From Phytophthora colocasiae (taxonomy: Eukaryota; Oomycota; Peronosporomycetes; Peronosporales; Peronosporaceae), in NCBI GenBank assembly GCA_018806915.1, contig JAGKQI010000009.1:62001-126000 (forward strand): a stretch of 64,000 nt of DNA, written 5' to 3'. The notes under the pieces were generated by a model, which was not told the origin of the DNA, did not search any database, and saw only the letters and a program-made list of their open reading frames with translations. This document shows positions 11,985 to 22,865 of this stretch, piece by piece (position 1 is the first letter of the stretch; each line of letters begins with the position of its first letter). A program made the position numbers and the translations under genes.

Positions 11985-12115
11985 CTTTGGAAGTGAGCCA
12001 CTTCAGATTCAGATTCAGAATCAGATTAAGAATGATGGTTGATTATGCAACATTCTGATTCTGTAAGTGGGTGCACCTCGTTTTACTGTGATGTCACTAT
12101 TTTGACGCACAGGCT

Positions 12116-12848
12116 ATGGGAGGCGAAGAGCAGGAGCTGGAGGCGACGGAGGAGGCCTGCCGCGTGTATGTAGGGAACCTGCTGCCCAAGGCTAAGGAAG
12201 TTCACCTCACCAGCATGTTCTCGCGCTTCGGGACGATCCACAGCGTCTGGATAGCACGCAGAGTACGGTCGACGTGATCGACGTGTCTGCCTTTTGTGAC
12301 GATATTTCTGACGCTACCCGTTGCAGCCTCCAGGCTTCGCGTTCGTGCGGTTTGCGACTCCTGATGCGGCCCATCGAGCGGTAGACGCGTGTCAAGAGGA
12401 TGGATCCATGGAGATTCTAGGGAAGGCTGTTCGCGTGCAAATGGCAGGAGATAAGGATATGAAGAGCTCAACACCGAGCAATAAGCAGGCAAGCAGCCCC
12501 AGGACAGAGGAGGCAGATAATAGCACATTGGAGAGGAGCAGCTATGACCAAAGTAGAAGAAGTCAGTTATCGAGAGACCAGAGCCATAGCCGCAGAAGCA
12601 GAAGCAGAAGTAGGAGTGAGAAATATCGAGTGGGAAGTAGCGAGCGACGTCATAGGCGATCGAGGAGTCCTATCTATTGTCGTGAAAGGCGTGAGAGTCA
12701 AGACAGATCAAGGTCAAGATCAGATTGCAGAAGACAAAGTAGATCACGATCCAGTCGACGAGGATCGAGTCGCAGCAGAAGTCGGAGTAGAGATCGTCGA
12801 CTGTATGGACGAACAAGAAGAAGGAGAAGCAGGAGCGCTCGACGGTAA
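12116..12848 (+). CDS. SR-type splicing factor with one RRM and an RS tail
   Basis: Two exons, 12116..12262 and 12327..12848, with a 64-nt intron (GTACGG...TTGCAG) inside the RRM; 222 residues. RNP2 is CRVYVGNLL (exon 1) and RNP1 is PPGFAFVRFA (start of exon 2), so the splice is well supported. The RRM covers about residues 15-85. From about residue 115 the protein is an Arg-Ser tail with many RS dipeptides, as in SRSF3/SRSF7-like factors that bind pre-mRNA and recruit the spliceosome in the nucleus. There is no zinc knuckle. Divergent from ECM29. The basic family is certain; orthology to a particular SR protein is not. Confidence 0.88.
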
Positions 12849-12970
12849 AACATTTAAACAGCTTCCACATGTACTTCGCAAGTATAGTTAAGATTTAAGC
12901 CATATATTCCAGTTTTTGCAGCACCTCCGAAGTGGTGGGGTACAGTAGCCGGTGACCGCGGAATGCCATC

Positions 12971-14387
12971 TTAATGAAAAAGGTCTCTGAAGGATTGATC
13001 GAGCGATACCAGCGAACTTGGACCATCAAGAATGGATATCGAGGTATTCTCCAGTAATTCATCGCCTATCAGCCAGTGGTGTACGAACTTACTTTCTGTG
13101 TTCATTGGTTTCTCATCATCACCACTTTTCGCATGTATCCCATGACGGTCATCAGTCTCCTCCTTCTCGTTTTGTCCCTTTAACGCGCACGTTTCCTTGC
13201 CTTCTTGACTTTTTGTGCGTTCTTGAGTATCCAAGGAACAAGCTTTAGTTTCGCATAGCTGAGAATCCTCAGATAAACCCTTGTGTGGTGAATTGGGTGG
13301 GACAACTTTGGTCTGAGCAGGAATCTCATCGTCGACCTTTGCCTCAGCCCGAAGCCTTTCTGGATTTGAGTGCATTGAAATTTTAGGCGAGGAACCGTTC
13401 ACAATATCAGCACCAACAGATCGCAAAGAAACCCCCACTCTGCTGCGTGGAAGAGGAATTTTAGTTTCCCCTCGCGCCGGTCGTGGGCGACACATCACTG
13501 ACGTTATTATCGCAGGCTTGGTGTTGAGCTCTTTTGCCAGGAAATTGCTTTTACTACCTGGTTTTGCTTTTAGTTGTGGCTTACTCACATTACGACGGCG
13601 AGTAATATCAGCCTTACCATCAGCTTCTACAGCAAGCGTCGAGTGGAGACTAGTGAGTACAGCATGCTGCTCCAATAGCTGCTTCTTGACGTCTTCGTTC
13701 TGCTTTTTGAGCTCTTCACAAAAATCCACAATCTTTGTAATCGCCACTGGATCTGCTGCAACGCCACTTTTCGATACTGGTGCTTCACATTGGTGAGCTT
13801 CATCTTGATTAGATACAGTAATTGATATTTCATTCTCCTTTCGGCCACGCAACGGTGAACCCGTCCTATAACAATCCTTCTCTGCAGCGCCTTTATCTTC
13901 ACAGCTTTCCCGTCGGCTACCAGGGACATCGTCGGTTTCACTCCTCGACATGCGTCGTCGCCAGGACTGTTGTTTATCGTGTTCAAGCTGTGTTCGACGC
14001 TGCATCACCCGGATCCGTTATCAATTTCATCAAAGGACAACTTGCACTGCTACTCACCTTCTTCTCCTCGATCTGCTCCCGCAGTCCCTTAAGATATTCA
14101 TCCTGCGATTGCTGCTGGAAATGTCTCCGTCTACCTGCTACAGCATTTTCCTCCATTTGTCCGCCTACAGTAGATGTCGTTACAGCACGTTCAAGTCCTG
14201 GAACACTCGAGATCAACTCGCCGTCGTCCTCCCCCTGTTGTGGGGCGCTCTGCGATCTCCTCTGCAGCTGGTCTGCACCACCATCACCACCACTAATTTC
14301 CCTCTGCTGCTGCTTCTCTCGAATCTGTTGCTCTAGCGCCTCTCGCCATTCCGCAGACGTCAGCTGCTGCACTCCTCGTCGTCCCAT
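12971..14387 (-). CDS. coiled-coil protein, unknown function
   Basis: Two exons, complement(14058..14387, 12971..13999), with a 58-nt intron (GTGAGT...GATGCAG) kept in frame across EQIEEKK/RRTQLEHDK; 452 residues. The N-terminal part has charged helices (WREALEQQIREKQQQRE and YLKGLREQIEEKK) that resemble the short coiled-coil blocks of centrosome/cilium proteins such as CSPP1 or CCDC66, but the match is too short to assign. A Lys/Gln-rich helix around LKKQNEDVKKQLLEQHAVL sits mid-protein. The remainder is low-complexity, polar and probably disordered. Divergent from bS6m (156 bp between ATGs). The gene call is good; the function is unknown. Confidence 0.72.
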
Positions 14388-14542
14388 TTTCGTCTAATGT
14401 CTCTTCAAGTTACATGTACCATTAAGATGGTACATCAATGAATGTTCTCATTGGCTAAAATCAATCCAATAATTGACCGGTGGAGACGGTTGATGAGCGC
14501 CTCACAAACGAAGCTCTAGTAGCTCTCCAGCCTCCGAAGGTC

Positions 14543-15127
14543 ATGCCGCTGTACAAGCAGGTTCTACTCACCAACCTCAAGTCTCCGCCCAAGGATGTGG
14601 CTCGCGTGTTCCAGGACTGCGCGGCGCTCATCACCTCGCAGGGTGGGCTGATCCGTACCACAGAGAACCGCGGAGAGAAGCGTCTGGGTTATGGCATCGA
14701 GGACCGTCGGTGGGGCGCTCTGCAGCGCCACTACGAGGGAAAACTCATCGTACAGCAGTTCAATACGTCTCCGGCCGTGCTCAAGGAGGTGGAGGCCAAG
14801 CTGAAGAACAGTTTCCCTATCATCCGCTTCCAGACTTTTAAGATCCGCGACCCCTTGGACAAGCTGATGAACACGCGCATGACGTTGGAGGAGGCTCAGC
14901 TCCTGCTCAATCCGGAGGCCAAGGCCACGGCAGAGAAAGAAGCGAAAGAGGCTAAAGAGGCGCGTCGTCCGCGCGACCGGAGCTTGGCTGACGTCAAGCC
15001 CGAAGACTTTTTCGACTTTGACGAAGAGAACGAGGCCGCGCACCTTAAGCAGTATGTGCCTGAATGGAAGCGTGATGCTCTCTTCGAGCCGGATGTTCCC
15101 GCACACCTCAAGACCAAGAAGAACTAG
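14543..15127 (+). CDS. MRPS6: mitochondrial small-subunit ribosomal protein bS6m
   Basis: 194 residues from the ATG at 14543. I chose this start because MPLYKQVLL is the classic S6 beginning; the frame is open further upstream but only with non-ATG codons. The S6 fold covers about residues 1-110: RGEKRLGYGIEDRRWG, then HYEGKLIVQQFNTSP and a final strand. The remainder is a charged extension (KEAKEAKEARRPRD and a Phe/Asp segment), longer than bacterial S6. bS6 binds 16S-type rRNA next to bS18 in the small subunit. The protein lacks an obvious cleavable presequence. An oomycete-like initiator, TCTCATT, and a CCAAT-type sequence lie at about 14446-14470, roughly 80-100 bp upstream (weak evidence). 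Confidence 0.85.
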   Translation: MPLYKQVLLTNLKSPPKDVARVFQDCAALITSQGGLIRTTENRGEKRLGYGIEDRRWGALQRHYEGKLIVQQFNTSPAVLKEVEAKLKNSFPIIRFQTFKIRDPLDKLMNTRMTLEEAQLLLNPEAKATAEKEAKEAKEARRPRDRSLADVKPEDFFDFDEENEAAHLKQYVPEWKRDALFEPDVPAHLKTKKN

Positions 15128-15408
15128 TGTGACAGCAACAACGGCAGATCGTAGCAGTACGGAATGTGGACAGGTGGAGCTTTTAAGTCTTATTGCCTAT
15201 GTTCAGGTAGATAATAGAGAAAAAAATCCTCAGAAAAAAACAAGAAAAACATTGCAGTCCGATGCCGTTGCTGCTGCGTGCCTGCTGCGTCGTGTTGCTG
15301 TTTATTATGGCTTAAAATTTGCTGTAGCTCCTCGTCTTCCTCCAACAGCATCAGCAGCAGGACCACCAGCACACCTGCTCTTCAGCTCACCAGCTATTCA
15401 GCAACACT

Positions 15409-15660
15409 TTACTTGGTCTTCTGCAGTTCCTTCCGTAACTGGTTGCAGAACTCGTCGTCAGCCTCATCGACGTCCCAGTCGTCTTGCCACTGCTGCTTGA
15501 TGTGCGCGTCCTTCTCCTCTTCCTGACCGTTCCAGTCTGCGTCTTCGAACTCCTCAAACTCGTCGTCCTCCTCTGTTACAACCACGAGCGTTGGGATCTT
15601 CTCACCCGTCGCAGGGGGCGCTGCCGGCTTGTTGGTCTTCTTCTCGGTTGGCTTGCTCAT
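15409..15660 (-). CDS. SEM1: 26S proteasome subunit SEM1/DSS1 (Rpn15)
   Basis: 83 residues from the ATG at 15660. The frame runs further upstream to another ATG, but MSKPTEKK gives the usual small-protein length. The two acidic/aromatic blocks that define DSS1 are present: EDDEFEEFEDADWNG and WQDDWDVDEADDEFCNQL, ending in RKELQ. DSS1/Sem1 is an intrinsically disordered subunit of the proteasome lid. It also binds BRCA2 and the TREX-2 mRNA-export complex in other eukaryotes. It is convergent with bS6m and divergent from PEX6 (174 bp between ATGs). With ECM29 it is the second 26S-proteasome gene within 10 kb. Confidence 0.93.
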   Translation of the reverse strand: MSKPTEKKTNKPAAPPATGEKIPTLVVVTEEDDEFEEFEDADWNGQEEEKDAHIKQQWQDDWDVDEADDEFCNQLRKELQKTK

Positions 15661-15834
15661 GTCTGTTTGTATGGGCGATCTTGCCTTTTGAGGGAGAAGA
15701 GCATTAACACAAGTGGACCACACTACATTCATGTGGTGCACATTATATTAACGTACACCACACCACGAAGTGAGCTTCAATACGTTTTGCTTGCGTATCA
15801 TCACCGGCACTTGTACTCTCGCCACTTCCGCGTC

Positions 15835-18653
15835 ATGTGGCTCTCTTCGTTCGCCTCTGACGCCTCTCCAGAGCCCCAAACAGTGCGTGCTCATGTGTGG
15901 AGTTCACATTCTCCGTATCTTTCGTCTCCAGGCGATGATGCGCTTGCTCTAGTCGCCACGACGGACGTGTCACTGTTGCGGCGTCTGCGTGTGGTTCACG
16001 ATTCGTTCGTGACGATTGAATTCCAGGAGCGCAGACATGTAGCAAGACTCAAATTGTTGCAGAAGAGTATAGTGATATCAAGTGAAGAAAAGCAAGAAGA
16101 CGCAGAAGCAGCAAGGGATGTCACACTTTCTCCACTCCTGGCTTTCAACCTCGGAATCCCATTGCATTCGTCTACTGCCAGCCATGTGACTGTATTGGTA
16201 AGTCCTTAACTGGCTAATTATTGATAATTATGCTTTAGTACTGACGTATGTGCCTACTGTTGTTAATTTTTTGCAGCTTTCTATCTGTGCTGCTTCACCG
16301 AAGGATTTGGGACTGACAGAGCAGCAGTTGCCGTTCCGTCGGAAACGGCAAGAGCAACCTGCTTCCGCCTCATATGCAATGATTGCACCACTGTTGGTAT
16401 CTAGTCTATCGCTTCGGCAACATACCTTGATGCAGCAACGCGACGGATTGCTGGATGCAATTCGAGCGTATTTTGCCACAGCCAAAGTGATGCAAGTGGG
16501 GGATGTCTTCGCGGTGGAACTTCGAGAGACGACCCAGTCGCACATATTGAAAGAAAGCAAGGAATACAAAGAGAAATACGAGCCGTACAAGCGCGTAGAA
16601 GTGCCTGCTGCATGTATGGTCTCGAGAGCAGGGGAAGTTGCTGAACCGGTGACGGAATTGATGCCACCGACTTTGGACCTCGACATTTCACTGATGTTCT
16701 TTCGAGTGGAGAAACTAGACGGCGCCAACAAAGAAGCTTTGGCTCTAATGGTCTCAGATGCTACAGAACTGATGCAAAGCTCGTCAACCTCAGCACCTTC
16801 ACCTGACGAAACGACAATCAAGCAATTCATGACTCAAAGCGAAAGCAGTGGAATTGGCCCATCGTTTGACTCAGCGTTACCATCGACTACCCAGCAAAAG
16901 CTGTACGAGATGCTATACCCGGCACAACTATGCGAGATCCCAGTATCCATTCTACTAAGTGGGGCTCGTGGTGTTGGTAAGCGGACGCTTGTCCATCAAG
17001 TGGCGAAGCAGCTGGGGGTGATAACTGTGGAGGTGCCATTCACTGAGCTCACGGGGCAGTCGGAGCTTCATTTGATGGAAAACGTTCGAGATCAAGTGTC
17101 GAAGGCTCAAGCGCTTTCGCCGTGTCTGTTGTATATCAGCCACTTTTTCCCTGTTGAAAAAGACAATGAGGAGGCAGAGTTGTGCATTGGCGCCGTTCTC
17201 TCTGAGTGTATTCGTTCGCTGAGTCAAAACCAACAAAATATTCCGTTGATCGCATGCGTAGAAGACGTGAACGAAGTCCCCAAGTTCATTCGGCAGTGTT
17301 TTCTCTACGAAATGCACCTTGAGGCACCTGATCAGCCCAAGCGACTCGAGTTCTTGCAGCACATGGCGGCATCAGTAGCGATGAGTGACGACGTGGACAT
17401 GGCGGAAATTGCTCAGTTGACAGCGGGTCGGACGTACGGGGAGCTGTCGGCAATGCTGGCAGATGCCGGTAGTCTTGCCATTGAGAGAATTCTTGGTGAC
17501 GAGACGGATACCAGTGAAGGATCGCTAGAGGACTTAGTGTTTACCGAGTCAGACGATCTTCCACGCGTGTGCTCCGTGTCAGCAAAAGATTTGGAGACTG
17601 CCGCCCAGAGCCAGCAAGCTCAGGCATCATCTGCTAACATCGGCAATGCATCCATTCCAAACGTGAAATGGACTGACGTAGGTGGTCTAGAAGATGTGAA
17701 GGATGAGATTCTGGACGTGGTGCAGCTTCCGATCAAGCACCCTGAGTTGTTTGCGAGTGGTGTCCGTCAGCGTTCCGGTATTTTGCTGTATGGACCTCCA
17801 GGAACAGGCAAAACACTTCTAGCGAAGGCCATTGCAACGGAGTGCAACCTCAACTTCTTAAGCGTCAAGGGACCAGAACTGTTGAACATGTACATTGGTG
17901 AAAGCGAGAAAAACGTGCGCCAGGTCTTCGCCAAAGCTCGCAGTTGTCGGCCCTGCATCCTCTTCTTCGATGAACTGGATTCGCTAGCACCGATGCGTGG
18001 GCGTGGGTCAGACTCTGGCGGTGTAATGGACCGTGTGGTATCACAGCTTCTGACGGAGATTGACGGTCTCAGTGGAGGTGGAAACGATCAGGTATTTGTT
18101 ATTGGAGCCACGAACCGCCCAGACCTGCTGGAGACAGGATTGTTACGCCCTGGTCGCTTCGACCGGTTGTTGTATCTCGGCATTTGCAACGAGAAATCAG
18201 CTCAGTTGAAGGTGTTGAAGGCGCAGACGAGAAAGTTCACGCTGGCTGAGGGTGCCGACTTGGAAGCTGTGGTGGAGCATTGTCCGACCAACTTTACAGG
18301 CGCGGACTTCTACGCTCTGAGCTCCAGTGCACTAGCGGCTGCACTCAAGGACCGTGTTGAGTCGTTAGACCGGCAACTTGGTACGTATTACGTGTAGCAT
18401 GTTTGCAAACGTAGGCTGTTCTGATATGATATTTGTGGTGCTTGCAGAGGAAATTAACGCGGAAGACTGCTACAGTTCGAGCCCGATGACGATCCGTCTG
18501 CTTCTCAACAAATTGTCGCCTGAAGAGTTGCGTGTGCCTGTGAGTCAAGAACATTTCATGACGGCACTTTCGCAGGTCGTTCCTTCCGTTTCGCCTGCAG
18601 AAATTCAGCATTACGAGAACCTGAAGAAACAGTACAGCTCCAGACAAACATGA
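15835..18653 (+). CDS. PEX6: peroxisomal AAA+ ATPase PEX6
   Basis: Three exons, 15835..16197, 16277..18380 and 18448..18653, with introns of 79 and 67 nt; 890 residues. The last intron contains an in-frame TAG, so the splice is needed to reach the conserved C terminus. Residues 1-340 are the N domains. D1 has a Walker A GARGVGKRT (350-358) but no clear Walker B (YISHFFPVEKDNEEAE), as expected for the weak D1 of PEX6. D2 is a full type-II AAA module: VGGLEDVKDEI, GPPGTGKT (627-634), ILFFDELDS (682-690), MRGRGSDSGGVMDRVVSQ and ATNRPDLLETGLLRPGRFD. PEX6 and PEX1 form the hexamer that pulls ubiquitinated PEX5 out of the peroxisome membrane. The MULE insertion lies about 240 bp beyond the stop. 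Confidence 0.93.
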
Positions 18654-18881
18654 TCGCACCACAGAGGGCGTGTGAAACCTTCCAGGTGTAACACAAAACT
18701 AGTTTTGAAACTAGCTGCAGCTGTACAGGCAAGGCGTGTTCGAGGAAAATGTGTTTGCGAACAGGGTGCTCACACTTGCCTGAATTCGGATCGTATGTCG
18801 TTTGCCAGGTGTTGTGCAATGTCAGTGGTTCGAACAGTGTGAGTGTCGTCAGATGCTTAACCCACTTGCTGTCCTCTTCCT

Positions 18882-18891
18882 CCACAGAGGT
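18882..18891. repeat. 10-bp target-site duplication of the MULE, left copy
   Basis: CCACAGAGGT directly precedes the left inverted repeat and recurs exactly after the right one at 36080..36089. Length fits Mutator-like elements (8-11 bp). Confidence 0.9.
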
Positions 18892-18930
18892 GAGGAATTT
18901 CCAAAAAACAGTACAAAGTACTGTTTTCTT
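18892..18930 (+). repeat. MULE left terminal inverted repeat
   Basis: 39 bp starting GAGGAATTTCC. It matches the reverse complement of 36041..36079 with one difference. It contains an internal palindrome, AAACAGTACAAAGTACTGTTT, which spans one base less on either side in the right copy and could be a transposase-binding site (inference). Confidence 0.9.
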
Positions 18931-19155
18931 CTAGTCTGTTCAAATAACTCTGGGATATAGCTACCGATCCAGTACATATTTGTAGACAGTTATTGAACAA
19001 AAAACCAGTACACTTAAGTTCGCAGCTAATACTTTAATTTACTTTTCCAACAACATTCTATTAATAGTTTATTTCTTACTAATCTTCAGCTCCTTCGTTT
19101 TTTTTATAGATCATACGAATCTATTTTGTCTTTTACTTCGTTCTTCACATTAGAA

Positions 19156-20111
19156 ATGACTTCTCCGGCCACAAGCTACGAACCTCCACCGTTGTCCAAG
19201 TACGGTCAAGCACGCTTCGTGGTTGATACATCGGATGTTCAGGCAGCGCGTGACTTGGGCCTGCTACGGGATGACGTTGTATTGGACTCTGAGAATTCTG
19301 TAGCAGAAAACTACGGTCTGGTGTACGACCGTCTAGAAAATTTGGCTAAACATGAGTTCGCCTCCCAGAAGGCAGCCAGATCGAGCTTCAAAGAGTTCGC
19401 CGTTCGCTGTGGATTCCAGATATTTGTGAAACAGACGAGTGTGAAACCTAACAATTCTGGGAACGCAAAATACCGATGCAAGAAGCTACATGGAGCGCAA
19501 TTTTTTGACCAAAACACTCCAGTTGAAAGTCTGGAATGCCCATTTTTCGTGAACGTTTTTGGATTTAACGGGAAATGGAAAGTGACAAAGATGAATTTGG
19601 CCCATAACCACGTCAAACATGTTGGTTTTACCCAAGTTCCATTTGTGGAAGGTTCTGTTCCTGCTCAGAAAACCAGCTTGCATAACACCACCCAGGACAT
19701 TGAGCAACTTACAACACTGGTTATGACGGAAATGCTTCCTATGCATGACCGAACAACTGCAACCTTGACGGGCTCCGCTATTCAGGAATTTCTAATTTCA
19801 AAGGGACACAAACTGGGGAAAACAGGAATTTCACGTATGAAGATGGATATTGACGACAGACTACGGGGCGATTTAGTGGGAAGTTATCAAAAAATTGGAG
19901 TCGTATTTCAAAAAAATGACAGAAAAGAATCCAGGCAGCGTCTGGAAAATTGACCGTGAAGCGGATAATATGACATTTCGTCGTGCATGTTTCGTTCCGA
20001 GTGTTGGCATTCATATCGCTAACATGTGCAAAAAACTAACTGGTTACGACGGAGCGCACCTGAAAGGCGAAATGAACAAACGAGGTGTTTTCCTTGTGGC
20101 TACGGCGAAGG
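19156..20111 (+). pseudogene. MULE transposase, N-terminal part (FAR1-like domain), frameshifted and interrupted
   Basis: From the ATG at 19156 the ORF encodes a FAR1/WRKY-GCM1-type zinc-binding domain: FKEFAVRCGFQIFVKQ, then RCKKLHGAQFF, LECPFFVNVFGFNGKWKVTKMN and the closing AHNHVKH. The expected C and H ligands are visible. The frame fails near 19885-19895. A run of six A's appears to hold one base too many, and the downstream frame carries the continuation (PGSVWKIDREADNM, GYDGAHLKGEMNKRGVFLVATAK) up to the retroelement at 20112. GYDGAHLKG should provide the first catalytic Asp of the DDE core. The remainder resumes at 34014. The one-base shift could be a real mutation or a homopolymer sequencing error. 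Confidence 0.82.
20107..20111. repeat. 5-bp target-site duplication of the outer chromovirus, left copy
   Basis: GAAGG before the left LTR, repeated after the right LTR at 34009..34013. Deleting one copy with the element rejoins the MULE transposase in frame (VATAK then DFNNHVV). Confidence 0.9.
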
Positions 20112-20523
20112 TGCAGCGGGGCTGCGTAGGTGTGCACGGCACAGAGGAAGTTGGGTTGACTCGTAGAGTCCTGCTTGCAAGGCACTAGCCTTCGGTTCTA
20201 TACAAGAACCAAGTAGTCCACTAAATACGGGACTCTCACAATCAGTGTCCCTATAATAAAGGAACTAACACTAATTATGTAAAATGCAAACTGATTTTTA
20301 TTTATTTTATTGCCCTAATCCTGAATGTAACGGATTTAGTATCTAACATACTAAATCCTAATCAAATGTAATGTGTGGCTCTGAGCTAACAGCCAGCAAC
20401 TGGCTACATATGTGACGTGTGAGAAACACTATGTGTTGTACACGGATCTGTGACTTGTGACCTGGATGGTGTATACCACACCTATTGTAGCCAAGGCGCG
20501 CAGCGCCGTGTAACCCCGTTACA
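20112..20523 (-). repeat. 3' LTR of outer chromovirus (LTR type 1)
   Basis: 412 bp, starts TGCAGCGGGG and ends CCCCGTTACA on the plus strand. Pairs with 33597..34008. Differs from the 423-bp type 2 LTRs at scattered sites, for example GTTGGG versus GTTTAG near base 37, and along its right third. Confidence 0.92.
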
Positions 20524-20535
20524 CCCTCCCCCACC
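20524..20535 (-). promoter_or_regulatory. polypurine tract of outer chromovirus
   Basis: On the minus strand GGTGGGGGAGGG lies directly against the 3' LTR, the expected place and composition for the plus-strand primer of reverse transcription. The inner unit has no such tract at the equivalent position. Confidence 0.8.
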
Positions 20536-20818
20536 AAACCGTGGATACGGAGTATCTACAACTGTAGACATAACTGCCTTGTCAAGGCCTGTCACCGGCA
20601 ACTTTCCGATAAAAGAAATCTCTCAACGAGAGTGCGCGGGTGCGCTGGCTCAACGAGCACATTCTCCAATTCTCCCCAGCGAGCCAACCGCTCCTGAGGT
20701 GTCCAGTGACCAGGCGTCTACGCCCCAGCGCCTCAGCGCTTTCCGGTCTGAGCCCTCGGCTCCTCTCACGCTCTCCGATTCGGAGTATTTCGCGGCGTCT
20801 CGCCTTCGCTACGGAGCG

Positions 20819-22486
20819 ATGTTCAAGGCCAGCCCGACGTCAAGTGGTAGCGGTGGCTCACCCTTCGAGTACACGACAGCGTCGCCGACGCGCGACCCAC
20901 GTCGCTCTCCTACAGAGGAAGGCGAGGTCGAAGTGGACTACGAGGAGTCCGAACATGGCGATGCCCATGCGTCTCCTGCTCCTGCGAGCCCTCGGACGAC
21001 CCGATCTGAGCTGCGCTCTCCACGCGATCCGCGTCGGTACTCAATTCCTCGGCAGCTGCGGCAGCCCAATCCGTTCCCGGAGGGACCTTCGAGCCTCGTG
21101 CTCAACGCGTTGCGCAACGCACCACCGCTTCCTGCTCGCGATGAGCCAGAGTCACTCAAGGGAGTCGAAGACGCGATCACCAACCCTCTGGATGAGGCAC
21201 AGGAGGCTTCCCTGAGCGGTGCTCCAGAGTCACGTCGACCGGTCCAACGGGACATCGTGGGGACTTCGTCGCGGCGCGACTACGGCTTCGAGCCTCGCGA
21301 CCCTGCCGAGCAGGTGAAGCAGTTGATGGCGCAGCCAAACCTGCATGGTTACGCCATAGGCAATCCTCCACGCACGGTGGCTGAGACTCAGCAGCGACAG
21401 GGGCTCCATGAGCGTTTCCTGACCCCGCAGGTGTGCACACTCGCCGAGTATCGGCAACGCTTAGATAAGCAACGGCGACGGGAGTCTGTGCCTCAGATGA
21501 GGACTTATCCACTCCTGCTCCAAACCGGAGAGACCACCCGGGACTACATGGTCCATGTGGCCACCTGGGCCGAGGCTTCACGGAAGCTCGCGTCGTTTGA
21601 CCGGCTCATGGAGAGCTGCGCCGAGGTGGACGTCCGCCTCGCCCGAGGTCTACTCTTCCAGTACGCGAAGATACGCGTGCGGCCCGGCCGCTTTCCTCGT
21701 CACACGACGGCAGTGGCTCCCGCCTCTCAGGCCACTCATCCCTGCTTCGCAGGATGCCCTTCAGTCTCCGAGGGAGACTCGCTGGCTGTGCCAGCCACGG
21801 ACCAGAGCCTGAGCTCGGCTGCTTGTCCGTCAGCTTCTCACACTAGTGGTGAGAAGCGGGTGTCGACCGAGTGGTCGACCTCGAGCCCTTCGGGCGCCCC
21901 CGATCTTCGCGATCAAAAGCGTCCACGACGTCAGGGCAGTCCTACCTCAGGGACCCTTCAAACTCCCACGAGTTTTGGGAATGAGGATATCCACGCCACT
22001 TCACCAGATACTGGTTTTGACTACGGTGGCGACGCCGCGCCATCAGGCGCTCCACGTGGTAGTGGGGAGTCCCCTGCTCATCGAGCAACGGCGGAGGAGG
22101 CCGATTCGCTGCGGAACGCCGTACTCGATGAGTGTGACGAGCGCTATTTGTCGCATCGCGCCTGGTACCAACTCGATCACTCGATCGGTACTCTCCGGAG
22201 TCAGACTCAGTCCCTTCAAGGGAACGTCGAGAGTGTTTGGCATTCGCATGCCCGTCTCGCTCATGACATGGAGGAGATTGAAAGCCGGATGGCTTGGCTC
22301 GAAGGTCCTCAGTCCCTGACTGCTCGCCTGCACCAGCAGGAGCTTCAGCTCGCTGAGTTGCGAGGTCAGGTGACGTTGCTGCTGCAGATGACGCAGCCTG
22401 GGCACGTGTCGTCGGTGCCAGCGCCTCCGCGCTCACCCCCGCTGCAGCGGGGCTGCGTAGGTGTGCACGGCACAGAGGAAGTTTAG
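20819..22486 (+). CDS. long antisense ORF inside the chromovirus 3' region
   Basis: An open frame of about 2 kb runs on the strand opposite to gag-pol. The first ATG is at 20819 (555 codons); the frame is open further upstream into the LTR without ATG. Low-complexity Ser/Pro/Arg-rich sequence is followed by a more ordered block (VQKLMAQ-type, EYRQRLDKQRRRES, MVHVATWAEASRKLASFDRLM), then a heptad-rich coiled coil (HDMEEIESRMAWLEG, LHQQELQLAELRGQVTLLLQM). No known domain is recognised. The present stop lies in the inserted LTR; without that insertion it would stop about 17 nt further on, inside pol. The last 500 nt overlap the chromodomain coding region on the other strand. Antisense ORFs after pol are known in some plant Ty3/gypsy elements; whether this one is expressed is unknown. 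Confidence 0.5.
   Translation: MFKASPTSSGSGGSPFEYTTASPTRDPRRSPTEEGEVEVDYEESEHGDAHASPAPASPRTTRSELRSPRDPRRYSIPRQLRQPNPFPEGPSSLVLNALRNAPPLPARDEPESLKGVEDAITNPLDEAQEASLSGAPESRRPVQRDIVGTSSRRDYGFEPRDPAEQVKQLMAQPNLHGYAIGNPPRTVAETQQRQGLHERFLTPQVCTLAEYRQRLDKQRRRESVPQMRTYPLLLQTGETTRDYMVHVATWAEASRKLASFDRLMESCAEVDVRLARGLLFQYAKIRVRPGRFPRHTTAVAPASQATHPCFAGCPSVSEGDSLAVPATDQSLSSAACPSASHTSGEKRVSTEWSTSSPSGAPDLRDQKRPRRQGSPTSGTLQTPTSFGNEDIHATSPDTGFDYGGDAAPSGAPRGSGESPAHRATAEEADSLRNAVLDECDERYLSHRAWYQLDHSIGTLRSQTQSLQGNVESVWHSHARLAHDMEEIESRMAWLEGPQSLTARLHQQELQLAELRGQVTLLLQMTQPGHVSSVPAPPRSPPLQRGCVGVHGTEEV
21942..22442 (-). pseudogene. chromodomain C terminus of outer chromovirus pol, severed
   Basis: Minus-strand frame reading from the junction at 22442: a roughly 120-residue polar linker, then a chromodomain, HYHVERLMARRRHRSQNQYL, followed by VKWRGYPHSQNSWEFEGSL and a stop. 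The aromatic cage pattern (Y, W, W) is visible. Chromodomains at the integrase C terminus define chromoviruses and direct integration to modified chromatin. It is cut off from the rest of pol (28432 onward) by the inner LTR unit. The codon phase at 22442 matches that at 28436, so the two were one protein. Confidence 0.82.
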
Positions 22487-22865
22487 TTGACTCGTAGAGT
22501 CCTGCTTGCAAGGCACTTGCCTTCGGTTCTATACAAGAACCAAGTAGTCCACTAAATACGGGACTCACAGAGTCAGTGTCCCTATAACAAAGGACTAACA
22601 CTAACTATGTAAAATGCAAACTGATTTTTATTGACTTTATTGCCCTTAATCCTAAATGTAACGGATTTAGTATCTAACATACTAAATCCTAATCAAAATG
22701 CAACGTGAGGCTCTGAGGCCATCCACGTATCTACTCGTGTGTGCCACACCATTATGTACCCACATAAATGTATCCTTGAGTGTCACACACCATTATGTAC
22801 CCACATAAATGTATCCACGTGTGTCACACACCAACGAGAAACATTCGTGTAACATCCCCGTTACA
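22443..22865 (-). repeat. LTR type 2, left copy
   Basis: 423 bp, TGCAGCGGGG to CCCCGTTACA on the plus strand, matching 28009..28431. Contains two tandem copies of a segment with ACCATTATGTACCCACATAA near its right end, absent from type 1. Confidence 0.9.

Noticed and set aside
16228..16830. 200-codon antisense ORF over PEX6 exon 2
   Set aside because: It lies wholly opposite conserved PEX6 coding sequence and has no motif.
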